DNA of 41,529 nucleotides from Nocardiopsis algeriensis (lineage in GTDB: Bacteria > Actinomycetota > Actinomycetes > Streptosporangiales > Streptosporangiaceae). A model generated the notes under the pieces. The model was not told the DNA's origin, ran no database searches, and saw only the letters and a list, made by a program, of their open reading frames with translations. Below, one piece after another: positions 25,525 to 32,698 of the stretch. Where the stretch lies: contig NZ_JACHJO010000016.1 of assembly GCF_014203695.1 (NCBI RefSeq), forward strand, positions 1 through 41,529, in the 5' to 3' direction. A program made the position numbers and the translations under genes. Position 1 is the first letter of the stretch. Every line of letters starts with the position of its first letter.

Positions 25525-25788
25525 GTGAACCGCCTGTACCACGACAGCGAGGACTGGGTCATCCAGGGAAGCTGCCGCTCCTACGACCCGGAGATCTTCT
25601 TCCCGGTGAGCAGCACCGGGATCGGCCGGGCCGACACCGAGCAGGCCCTCGCCGTCTGCCGCGGCTGCACCGTTCGCCGGGAGTGCCTGCGCTGGGCCCT
25701 GAGAGCCGGCGAGGCCCACGGTGTCTGGGGTGGCACCACCCCCGAGGAACGCCGCTACATGCGCCGCGAACTGGCACCCGCGGTCTGA
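25525..25788 (+). CDS. WhiB-like Fe-S transcriptional regulator
   Basis: An 87-residue Wbl protein. Four cysteines lie in GSCRSYDPEIFFP and AVCRGCTVRRECL and would bind a [4Fe-4S] cluster. The sigma-factor-contacting turn is HGVWGGTTPEERR, followed by a basic tail for DNA contact. Wbl proteins work by binding region 4 of the principal sigma factor and control development, redox or stress genes. GTG at 25525 has GGAGG (25516-25520) four bases upstream; the open frame begins earlier but is not homologous. I cannot assign it to a named WhiB subtype. Confidence 0.92.
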   Translation: MNRLYHDSEDWVIQGSCRSYDPEIFFPVSSTGIGRADTEQALAVCRGCTVRRECLRWALRAGEAHGVWGGTTPEERRYMRRELAPAV

Positions 25789-25929
25789 GACAGGACAGCC
25801 CGAGCCGCCGGACGCGAGGAACCCTCGCCCGGCGGCTTCTCCGTACCCCGGCGAACCCGCCGGGAGGTGCGGGGCCGACCGCCCGACCACCCCTTGCAGG
25901 CCCCCGGGACAGGACCTAGGTTTCTTCAC

Positions 25930-26541
25930 GTGCGACCCGCTCACGGCCCCCTCCGCCTCCTGCGCACGGCGTTCCTCGCCGCGGCGTGCACCGGGCTGGC
26001 CTGGGGCGGGCACAACGCGTGGGCGGAGGTTCCCGCGGGGGCGGTCGGATTCCTCGCGGCCACCGCGGTCCTCCTCGCCCTGCTGCTTCCCTTCACCCGC
26101 AGGATGCGCAGCTTCGGCGACATCTTCGCCGTCATGGCCGCCGCACAGGTCGCCGCGCACCTGGTGCTCCAGGGGTCGACCGCCCATCTGCCGGCGTCCG
26201 GCCACGGCGGACACGACCTGTCGGCGCACATGACCGGTCTCGCTCCGGGAATGCTGCTCGCCCACCTGTGGGCGGCCCTGCTGGCCTCGGCCCTGCTCGC
26301 CCACGGCGAGGCCGCGCTGTGGCTCCTGGCCGGTCTGCTGGCCCGCGCGCTCCCCCCGCTGCGCGCCCGCGTACTCCGCCTCCGCCCCTCCTCGGGACGC
26401 CCGGTCGCGCCGCTCCCGGCACCGCCGTCCCGCACGGCTCCTCCGACGTGCCCGGCACGCGCTCCCCCGCGCCTGCCCCACCACAGCACGCAGGAGCCCG
26501 GACCCCGTCCGGGCACGAGCCGAACCCGAGAGAAGAGAAGA
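25930..26541 (+). CDS. His-rich membrane domain, in frame with copC (no stop codon)
   Basis: This stretch encodes about 204 residues with four hydrophobic helices (TAFLAAACTGLAWGG, AVGFLAATAVLLALLLPF, FAVMAAAQVAAHLVLQ, APGMLLAHLWAALLASALLA). A His-rich loop HLPASGHGGHDLSAHMTG hints at metal binding. A long Pro/Arg-rich tail follows. No stop codon occurs before the downstream CopC-like gene, which shares this frame. So it is either a fusion running to 27159 or a frameshifted gene. In the second case, the frame one base on would end at 26543-26545 in a neat ATGA overlap with the copC start. GTG at 25930 is the likely start, without a strong ribosome binding site. Confidence 0.6.
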
Positions 26542-27159
26542 ATGACCCACGCCCTCCGCCGCCGCGCGGCCGCCGCCCTGCCGGCGCTCCTGGCCGCCGC
26601 GGTCCTGGCCCTGGCGCCCTCCCCCGCGCTGGCCCACGACACCCTGACCGGCTCCGACCCCGAGGACGGCGCGACCCTGGACGCCGTTCCCGAGGAGATC
26701 GTCCTCACCTTCAACAACGCGCCCATGGAGGCCGGCAGCGGCAGCGCCGTCGTCGTCACCGGTCCCGACGGCGAGACCACCTACGAGGAGGGGGAGCTCA
26801 CCTACGAGGGCACCGACGTCTCCGTGGGCCTGCGCCCGCTGGACCAGGCCGGCGAGTACACGATCGGCTTCCGCGTGGTCTCCTCCGACGGCCACCCGAT
26901 CCAGGACTCCCTGGTCTTCACGGTGACCGAGGAGGCCGTTGCCGCCGCCGCACCGGAGGAGACCGAGGCCCCCGCGCCGGACGAGGCCGCCGAGGAGGTC
27001 CCCGAGGAGGAACCGGCGCCCGCCGAGGAGGAGGCCCAGGCCGCCGAGGACGAGGGCGGTGTGCCCACGGCCCTGATCGTGGTCGTGGCGGTCGGCGTGA
27101 TCGCCGTCGCCGCGGTGGCGGTGGTCGCGCTGCGCATGCGCGGCCGCTCCCAGGAGTAG
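26542..27159 (+). CDS. CopC-domain copper-binding exported protein with C-terminal membrane anchor
   Basis: A 205-residue protein. A signal peptide (MTHALRRRAAAALPALLAAA to PALA) is followed by mature HDTLTGSDPEDGATL. The N-terminal His is expected to be a Cu(II) ligand, and the later SSDGHPIQD supplies the Asp and His of the CopC site. The Ig-like domain spans about residues 33-130. An acidic Ala/Glu-rich stretch leads to a transmembrane helix VPTALIVVVAVGVIAVAAVAV and a basic end. GAGAAGAGAAGA just before the ATG is a usable ribosome binding site. It likely binds copper on the outer face of the membrane for delivery or tolerance. Confidence 0.85.
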   Translation: MTHALRRRAAAALPALLAAAVLALAPSPALAHDTLTGSDPEDGATLDAVPEEIVLTFNNAPMEAGSGSAVVVTGPDGETTYEEGELTYEGTDVSVGLRPLDQAGEYTIGFRVVSSDGHPIQDSLVFTVTEEAVAAAAPEETEAPAPDEAAEEVPEEEPAPAEEEAQAAEDEGGVPTALIVVVAVGVIAVAAVAVVALRMRGRSQE

Positions 27160-27167
27160 CACCGAGC

Positions 27168-27205
27168 GCGGGGGCCCGGACGCCGGTCGGTGTCCGGGCC
27201 CCCGC
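27168..27205 (+). terminator. Terminator hairpin after copC
   Basis: A 14-bp GC stem (27168-27181 with 27192-27205) with a 10-nt loop starts 8 bp beyond the copC stop. Confidence 0.7.
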
Positions 27206-27294
27206 CCGTCGACGCTCCGCCCGCACGGTGCGGGGGGAATTCCGTCCACCGCGGTGGCCGCGGAGGTGTCCCGGCCCGCCCTCGGGGTCTTGCT

Positions 27295-27330
27295 CCTGGT
27301 GGCACTGCCGGAGCCGGCAGTGCCACCAGG
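27295..27330. terminator. Bidirectional terminator between copC and the PP2C gene
   Basis: A perfect 16-bp stem (27295-27310 with 27315-27330) has a 4-nt loop that could close by one more pair. Flanking CTTG and CAAG extend it imperfectly. It lies in the convergent gap and would work for both strands. Confidence 0.75.
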
Positions 27331-27404
27331 GACAAGAAGCGCCGTCGCGGGCCGGGCCCCGTCCGCCGGACCGGCGGTGTTCCCGGACACTCCCCAGGCC
27401 CTGC

Positions 27405-27480
27405 TCCGCGGATCATCTCGGGCTGCACGGCCGGGCGATCGGCTCCGCCGATGCGGCGGGAGCGCCCGAAAAAGACGGCC
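27405..27480 (-). repeat. Interspersed intergenic repeat, copy C
   Basis: On the minus strand it runs from the TAG of the PP2C gene: GGCCGT, a T-run, CGGGCGCTC, then the palindromic core GCATCGGCGGAGCCGAT, then GGCCGTGCAG and CCGAGATGATCCG. Block order equals copies A and B, but orientation relative to the adjoining minus-strand gene is reversed. Confidence 0.55.
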
Positions 27481-28241
27481 TAGACACGGCGGGCCAGAAG
27501 GATGCTGATGTTGTCCTTGCCCCCGGCCTCCATCGCGGCCTGCCACAGTGCGTGCACGGCGGCCTCGTCGCTGCCCGCCTCCGCGAGGATGCGCTCCATC
27601 TCCTCGGGGAGCACCAGGTCCGAGAGTCCGTCGCTGCACATCAGCCAGGTGCTCGGGTCGGCGGCGTCGTCGCGTCCCACGTGCGGGACCATCGTCCCGC
27701 CGGAGCTGCCGCCCAGGGACTGGGTGATGAAGTTGGTCGTGACCGGGCGGCCGTCCTCGGAGGGCGGCAGCGCGGGGGAGTCGTCCTCGGAGAGCTGGAC
27801 CAGGCGGCGCCCTTCCAGGCGATAGGTCCGGGAGTCGCCCACGTTGAACCAGAAGTTGCCCTCGCTGTTGAGCAGGACACCGGCGACGGTGGTGCCCATA
27901 CCGGCGAACTCCGTGTGCTGGAGGGCGTGGTCCTTGATCTCCTCGTCGATGTTGACGAGCAGCTGGGCGATCTCCTCGGGACCCTCCAACCGCGGCCCCA
28001 TCTCCGCCATGCGGTGCACGGCGTGTTCGGAGGCGATCTCTCCCGCCGCCTGACCTCCGATGCCGTCGGCCACCGCCAGGATGACGGGTTCGCCGACCGG
28101 CAGCACGCAGCGCACCGGCGAGGTCATGTTCGCACTGGCGACGGTCAGGGCTCCCATGACGACGGCGTCCTCGTTGGCGGGACGGATAGCGCCCCGGTGC
28201 GTGAGGGCCGTGACAATGACTTCCCCACCAGCGACACCCAT
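27480..28241 (-). CDS. PP2C-family serine/threonine protein phosphatase
   Basis: A 253-residue soluble PPM phosphatase. It has RGAIRPANEDAVVM, VILAVADGIGGQAAGEIAS (metal-binding Asp-Gly), FAGMGTTVAGVL, FWFNVGDSRTYRLEG, MCSDGLSDLV and the late GGKDNISILLARR (metal-binding Asp). Length and motifs match bacterial PP2C enzymes such as PstP's catalytic domain, but no transmembrane helix follows. GGAGG lies eight bases before the ATG. It is not next to a Ser/Thr kinase gene. It may act on phosphorylated STAS proteins or kinase substrates; this is inference. Confidence 0.9.
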   Translation of the reverse strand: MGVAGGEVIVTALTHRGAIRPANEDAVVMGALTVASANMTSPVRCVLPVGEPVILAVADGIGGQAAGEIASEHAVHRMAEMGPRLEGPEEIAQLLVNIDEEIKDHALQHTEFAGMGTTVAGVLLNSEGNFWFNVGDSRTYRLEGRRLVQLSEDDSPALPPSEDGRPVTTNFITQSLGGSSGGTMVPHVGRDDAADPSTWLMCSDGLSDLVLPEEMERILAEAGSDEAAVHALWQAAMEAGGKDNISILLARRV

Positions 28242-28568
28242 ACGCCCTTCCTCCCGTTTCGTCGGCCGTGGCCGGTTCCCGGCTCGCGCCGGACCTTGGT
28301 CGAATCCCGTTCAGCGTCCGGATCCTGCAACCGTACCGAGCAGTTGCCGGGGACGGTCGAAATCCGCGTACATCATGGCGGAAAACGCCCGGATATGCAG
28401 TTCCCGCTGCGGATTTCACGGCCGGATGTACGGAGCGCGACAGGACGTGCCCGGATCCGACAGTAACGGCAGCGCTCTGTGCTCAGCAGGGTCCCTCGGT
28501 ACCCAGGTTGCGGCCGAACCCGAACGCCCTTTCCGACCTGCGTTGCAGAGACGGGCCCGAACCACCCG

Positions 28569-28597
28569 TTGTCGCTTCCCCCGGGGTCTGGCACAAT
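28569..28597 (+). promoter_or_regulatory. Promoter candidate for the glycosyltransferase gene
   Basis: TTGTCG (28569-28574) and CACAAT (28592-28597) with an exact 17-bp spacer fit a vegetative sigma-type promoter. The predicted start is near 28604. Confidence 0.5.
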
Positions 28598-28750
28598 GAA
28601 CCCGTTGGGTGTCTAAGACGCAGACACACACGACCCGCCCTGCGCGACTCTCTCCGGTTGCGCACAGTGGCGAGCGATGTCCCTTTGTCGACGGTCGTTT
28701 GGTGTGGTCTCCATGCGTCTCCCCTGCCTCTTTCCCTTATCTCGTCAGCT

Positions 28751-28779
28751 CACCCGTGTACTCACCGAGTACTCGGGTG
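28751..28779 (+). other. Leader hairpin upstream of the glycosyltransferase gene
   Basis: CACCCG and GTACTC pair with GAGTAC and CGGGTG across one T/T mismatch, giving 12 pairs around a 3-nt loop. It sits in the predicted leader, 140 bp before the start codon. No T-tract follows. An attenuator or stability element is possible. Confidence 0.5.
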
Positions 28780-28919
28780 CTCGTGCTGCCCCGCCGTCTC
28801 CGTAACGGATTCCGGCCCCCCTTTTTCCCGAACCACCCGTCCCGCCCGGGCTTCGCTCCCCGCTCCGAAGTCCCCTCGGGCCCCATGACGGACACACGTG
28901 TCCTAGGAGTCAAGACCCA

Positions 28920-30197
28920 GTGAAGATCGCCATGGTCGCCGAACACGCCCATCCCCTGCCCGCCCACCGGGGAGAGCCCTCCTGCCCCGCGAGCCTGCAC
29001 CTGTGCGCGCTCTCCCGCCAGCTGGCCAAGCGCGGCCACAAGGTGACCGTCTACGTCCGCCGCAGCGACCCCGACCAGCCCGAGGGACGTACCCGCATGG
29101 CGCGCGGGGTCTCCGTGTCCCACCTGGACGCAGGGCCCGCCAGGCCGCTGTCCGAGCAAGAACAGGCCGACCACACCGGAGCCTTCGGCACCGCCCTCGC
29201 CTCCGTCCTCGACGAGGACGTGCCGGACGTGCTCCACGCGATCGGCTGGACCAGCGGCCTGGCGGCACTGCACGCCCAGGCGCACAGCGAACGCGACCAG
29301 AGCGGCATCCCGATCGTCCAGGCCTTCCACTCCCTCAACGCGGGCGAGCAGCGCTCCGGCCTGGCCCAGGAGCCCCAGCGTGCCCGCATGGAGGCGATCC
29401 TGGCCTCGCGCGCCGACCGCGTCCTGGTCGGCTCCGCCGACCAGCAGGACGAGCTCGCCCGCCTGGGCGTGCCCCGGCAGCACGTCAGCGTCGTCCCCTT
29501 CGGGGTGGACACCGACCAGTTCACGACCGACGGCAGCGCCTCCTCCGAGTACTGGCGGTCGCGCCGGGGCGAGCGCCCCCGCATGGTGTCCGTGACCTCC
29601 CTGTCCGAGGAGGGCGGCGCCGACCGGCTCGTGGACTCCCTGGTCCGCCTGCCCGAGGCCGAGCTGCTCCTGGTGTCCACCTCCGAGCACACCGACGTGT
29701 CCCTGGACGAGAACGCCCGCCGGATCGAGCTGAGGGCCAAGGAGGCCGGCGTCGACGACCGCCTCCACATGACCGGCCCGGTCGAGCGCAAGGAACTGCC
29801 CCGGCTGCTGCGCTCCGCGGACGTGTACGTGTCCGCCGCCGCCTACGACCCCTACGGCGGAGCCGTGCTGGAGGCCATGGCCTGCGGCCTTCCCGTGGTG
29901 GCCACCGCGACGGGCGCCGTGCCCGGTGCGGTGCTGCACCGCACCAGCGGCGTGCTGATGCGCTCCGGCCGCCCCGACGAGGTCGCGCGCTCCGTGCGCG
30001 CCGTGCTGGGCACCCCGACCATGAGTACCGCGTACGGGATCGCCGCGGTGGACCGCGCCCGCTCCCGTTTCACCTGGCAGAGGATCGCGGTGGAGACCGA
30101 GCTCGCCTACAAGCAGTCCCGCCCGCAGCAGGCGGAGGCCGGCGAGCACGAGGAGGACCCGGCGGACGGTCTCCTGCTCTCGGGGAGCAACCGCTGA
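28920..30197 (+). CDS. Glycosyltransferase family 4 protein
   Basis: A 425-residue GT-B fold glycosyltransferase. The N-domain has MKIAMVAEHAHPLP with a loop and SLHLCALSRQLAKRGHKVTVY. The hinge has VPFGVDTDQF, and the C-domain has MTGPVERKELPRLLRSADVYV and AYDPYGGAVLEAMACGLPVVAT. The last is the EX7E-type nucleotide-sugar site, with the first Glu replaced by Asp while the second Glu is kept. GTG at 28920 has AGGAG (28905-28909) ten bases upstream. The acceptor is unknown. A glycolipid, storage glycan or cell-surface glycan are all possible. It is followed by a strong terminator and is monocistronic. Confidence 0.88.
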   Translation: MKIAMVAEHAHPLPAHRGEPSCPASLHLCALSRQLAKRGHKVTVYVRRSDPDQPEGRTRMARGVSVSHLDAGPARPLSEQEQADHTGAFGTALASVLDEDVPDVLHAIGWTSGLAALHAQAHSERDQSGIPIVQAFHSLNAGEQRSGLAQEPQRARMEAILASRADRVLVGSADQQDELARLGVPRQHVSVVPFGVDTDQFTTDGSASSEYWRSRRGERPRMVSVTSLSEEGGADRLVDSLVRLPEAELLLVSTSEHTDVSLDENARRIELRAKEAGVDDRLHMTGPVERKELPRLLRSADVYVSAAAYDPYGGAVLEAMACGLPVVATATGAVPGAVLHRTSGVLMRSGRPDEVARSVRAVLGTPTMSTAYGIAAVDRARSRFTWQRIAVETELAYKQSRPQQAEAGEHEEDPADGLLLSGSNR

Positions 30198-30223
30198 GCC
30201 CCGTGGCGCGTCCCACCCCGGTC

Positions 30224-30270
30224 GGGTGTACCCGCTCCCGGTGCGGAAGCACCGGGGGGCGGGTACACCC
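30224..30270 (+). terminator. Strong terminator after the glycosyltransferase gene
   Basis: An outer 12-bp stem (30224-30235 with 30259-30270) and an inner 7-bp stem (30238-30244 with 30249-30255) close on a GGAA (GNRA-type) tetraloop. TTT follows. It starts 26 bp beyond the stop. Confidence 0.85.
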
Positions 30271-30338
30271 TTTCGCGGTGCCCCCGCCCGGGGGTACCGT
30301 GACCACCGACCCGGGCAACACCTCCCGCGTATGAACCC

Positions 30339-31283
30339 ATGACTTGTGAACACCAGGGCCTGCTCTTCCGCCACGAGCGACACTTCCTCGAGGTGGCCGA
30401 CGCGTGGCTGAGCTCCGTACTGGGCACCGGCGGCCCCGTCGTCCTCGCCGTGGCCGGCGGGCGCGCCGAGGCGCTCACCGGCTTGCTCGGCGAGGCCGAG
30501 CGCGCCCGTGTGCGCGTCGTCGACCGGAACCGGCTCTACGACGCCCCGGGGCGCACCCTGGCGTTCCTGCACCGGTTCGCCCTCGCCCACGAGCCCTCAC
30601 CCGTGGCCGTGCTGGCCGAGCCGGTGGTGCCCGCCGACCCGCTGGAGCTGCGCGAGTGGCAGCGGCTGGAGTCGGTGCTCTGCACGGCGCTGGCGCAGAC
30701 CCGGCTGCGCCTGCTGTGCGTCCACCAGGAGGACGCCCTGTCCCCGGAGGCCCGGTCCGGAGTCCTGGCGACGCACCCGGTCCTCCCCGGGCCGCACGGG
30801 CCGCACCGCAATCCGCGCTACCTGGGCACGGCCGCCTTCCGCGGTCTGCCGTCCGCGCCCGAACCGCTGCCGGTGCGCGGACCGGTCCACCGGCTGGAGA
30901 TCCGCGAGCCGCTTCCGCGCGTGCGCCGCGACCTGATCGCGCTCGCCGAGACCGCGGGCCTGTCGGAGGAGGACACCGACCGCATGGTGGTGTCGGTGAA
31001 CGAACTGGCCGCCAACGTGCTGGAACACGGCGCCGGCAAGGGGACCCTGCACGTGTGGCGCGCGCCCGACCGCTGGGTGTGCGACGTGTTCGACGAGCAC
31101 GGCCGGCTCACCGACCCCCTGACGGGCTACCGGCCCTCCGACGGCCGGCGCACGCGCGGCTACGGCCTGTGGATCGCCCGGCAGACCAGCGATCTCGTGG
31201 AGATCTGCGGGGGCAGGGAGGGCTCGCTGGTACGGCTGCACTTCCTGGACCGGACGGAGGCCGTCCTCCCCCTCAGTCTCTGA
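30339..31283 (+). CDS. MEDS-domain protein with RsbW-like ATPase domain
   Basis: A 314-residue protein. The N-terminal MEDS domain (about residues 1-165) has HQGLLFRHERHFLEVADAWL and VVDRNRLYDAPGRTLAFLHRF, a putative sensory domain. The C-terminal HATPase_c_2 domain (about residues 190-310) has VNELAANVLEHGAGKGTL (N box) and TRGYGLWIARQTSDLVEI (G box). This matches anti-sigma-factor kinases of the RsbW group fused to a sensor. The ATG at 30339 has no Shine-Dalgarno sequence, so it may be leaderless. Its 3' end overlaps the convergent STAS gene by 11 bp, making the STAS protein its probable partner. Confidence 0.83.
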   Translation: MTCEHQGLLFRHERHFLEVADAWLSSVLGTGGPVVLAVAGGRAEALTGLLGEAERARVRVVDRNRLYDAPGRTLAFLHRFALAHEPSPVAVLAEPVVPADPLELREWQRLESVLCTALAQTRLRLLCVHQEDALSPEARSGVLATHPVLPGPHGPHRNPRYLGTAAFRGLPSAPEPLPVRGPVHRLEIREPLPRVRRDLIALAETAGLSEEDTDRMVVSVNELAANVLEHGAGKGTLHVWRAPDRWVCDVFDEHGRLTDPLTGYRPSDGRRTRGYGLWIARQTSDLVEICGGREGSLVRLHFLDRTEAVLPLSL

Positions 31284-31620
31284 GGTCCTCGACGGCCGCG
31301 CCGACGGTCCCCGCGATCGGGATCACCTGGTCGATCCCGGCGATCACGAAGAGCCGCAGGACCTGTCTCTGGGGTTCGGCGACCATCAGGCCGGCGCCCA
31401 GGTCCCGGGCCTGCCGGTAGGCGGCCACGAGGACCCCGATGCACCGGGAGTCGCAGAAGCCGACCTTGGACAGGTCGACGACCACCCCCGTCGGCGTGTC
31501 CGGGAGGAGGACGCCGTCGATGGCCTCGGCCAGGGCCGGGGAGGTCACCGCGTCCATCTCCCCGGCGGGGGTGACGACCACGACATCGTCCTCTCGGCGG
31601 ATCGAGATGTCTGAGGTCAC
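31273..31620 (-). CDS. STAS-domain anti-sigma factor antagonist with variant phospho-loop
   Basis: A 115-residue STAS domain: VVVVTPAGEMDAVTSPALAEAID, then the phosphorylation loop KVGFCDSRCIGVLVAAY. Ser58 occupies the usual phospho-site. The normal DS(S/T)GL reads DSRCI, with Arg59 and Cys60 replacing Ser/Thr and Gly. AGGAG lies eight bases before the GTG at 31620; the frame is open to 31725 without homology. Convergent overlap with the MEDS-RsbW gene suggests a dedicated pair. The variant loop could change kinase recognition or add redox sensitivity; this is inference. Confidence 0.87.
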   Translation of the reverse strand: MTSDISIRREDDVVVVTPAGEMDAVTSPALAEAIDGVLLPDTPTGVVVDLSKVGFCDSRCIGVLVAAYRQARDLGAGLMVAEPQRQVLRLFVIAGIDQVIPIAGTVGAAVEDLRD

Positions 31621-31806
31621 GCTCGGTTCTCCTTGATCGCTCTCGGGCCCCGGATGTCCCGGCACTGCCACCGGCGAGGCCGCACCGGGAACACCCCTGC
31701 GATCATCATTACGCTTTTCTGTCACGCTCGGGACTCACCCGCCTGATGTCGCAGGGGTCTTCGTCCCCGGCCAGGGCGGGTGCGCCTCCTCTCCGGAAGG
31801 CCACTG

Positions 31807-32583
31807 TCACCTTCCCGCACGACCGCTCCTGCGCATGCCCTGCTGCGGCCCCGTGTTCTCCCGAACGAGGTCGCGGGCCACGTCGACGACCCTCTTGCGG
31901 TTGCGCTGGGCGACCTCGCGCAGGGCCTCGAACGCGGTGTCGGCATCGCATCCCCGGGCGTGCATGATGATGCCCTTGGCCTGGTCGATGACCGCCCGCG
32001 CCGACATCGCGCGCCGCATGTGCGCCGTCCGGCGGTCGGAGTCGGCCGCCCGGCCCACGCTGTACAGGGCGGCCGCGGCGTGCTCGGCCAGCAGCGCCGT
32101 CAGGGGGGCGACCACGTTCTCGTCGAAGGAGTCGGCCCGCCCCGAGTGCACGCCGAAGGTCACCACCCGGTCGTCGTCGGCGCCTTCGCCCGGCAGCAGG
32201 CTCGGCAGGGTGAGGGAGGACCGGTCACCCGACTGGACGGCCATGCTGGTGTAGCGGGGCCACCGGTGGGACTCCCGGAGGATGTCACTCACACGCACCT
32301 GCCGCATCTCGCGCACCGCCTCCACCGTGGGGCCCTGGTCGGTGGTGTACTGGTGCTCGAAGGCGGCGGACAGGTCGGCATGTGAGGCCCCGTACTCGGT
32401 GACGACGTGGCGCACCGACCCGTCGGCACCCTCCACCTCCCGCCACAGGACGACGATCGCGGCGGAGCAGCCGGGGACGCCGAGCGCCGCGGCCCTGCTC
32501 ATCTGGTCGAGGGCCCGTTCGAGCGTGGTGCCCTCGGCCTGCACCAGCGCGCCGATCTCCCGGGCCAGGCGCTCGGTCCACAC
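31807..32583 (-). CDS. GAF-ANTAR domain RNA-binding regulator
   Basis: A 258-residue protein. The GAF domain (about residues 15-165) has TLERALDQMSRAAALGVPGCSAAIVVL and YTTDQGPTVEAVREMRQVRVSD. The C-terminal ANTAR domain (about residues 185-240) has AMSARAVIDQAKGIIMHARGCDADTAFEALREVAQ. ANTAR domains bind RNA double hairpins and act as antiterminators. GTG at 32583 has GGGAGG seven bases upstream; the frame is open to 32646. It precedes the STAS gene by 186 bp on the same strand, so co-transcription is possible. The target RNA is not identified. Confidence 0.88.
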   Translation of the reverse strand: MWTERLAREIGALVQAEGTTLERALDQMSRAAALGVPGCSAAIVVLWREVEGADGSVRHVVTEYGASHADLSAAFEHQYTTDQGPTVEAVREMRQVRVSDILRESHRWPRYTSMAVQSGDRSSLTLPSLLPGEGADDDRVVTFGVHSGRADSFDENVVAPLTALLAEHAAAALYSVGRAADSDRRTAHMRRAMSARAVIDQAKGIIMHARGCDADTAFEALREVAQRNRKRVVDVARDLVRENTGPQQGMRRSGRAGR

Positions 32584-32698
32584 GATCCGGCCTCCCTGCT
32601 TCTCGTCATCACCAAGGTAGCCGCGTACCGCCGAGGGGTCGCACATCCGTTAGCTTCGGAGCAAGGCACAGACACCGGCACGACAGGGAGACCCGAGC

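Larger units (their letters stand above)
28242..28919. other. 678-bp divergent region between the PP2C and glycosyltransferase genes
   Basis: No convincing gene or RNA gene is seen. Open frames lack ribosome binding sites and typical composition. It holds a good plus-strand promoter (28569-28597) and a long hairpin (28751-28779) in the resulting leader of about 315 nt. Confidence 0.5.

Noticed and set aside
28242..28919. A tRNA, 6S or other structured RNA gene in the PP2C-glycosyltransferase gap
   Set aside because: No TPsiC-like sequence, cloverleaf or known RNA core was found; only one hairpin stands out.
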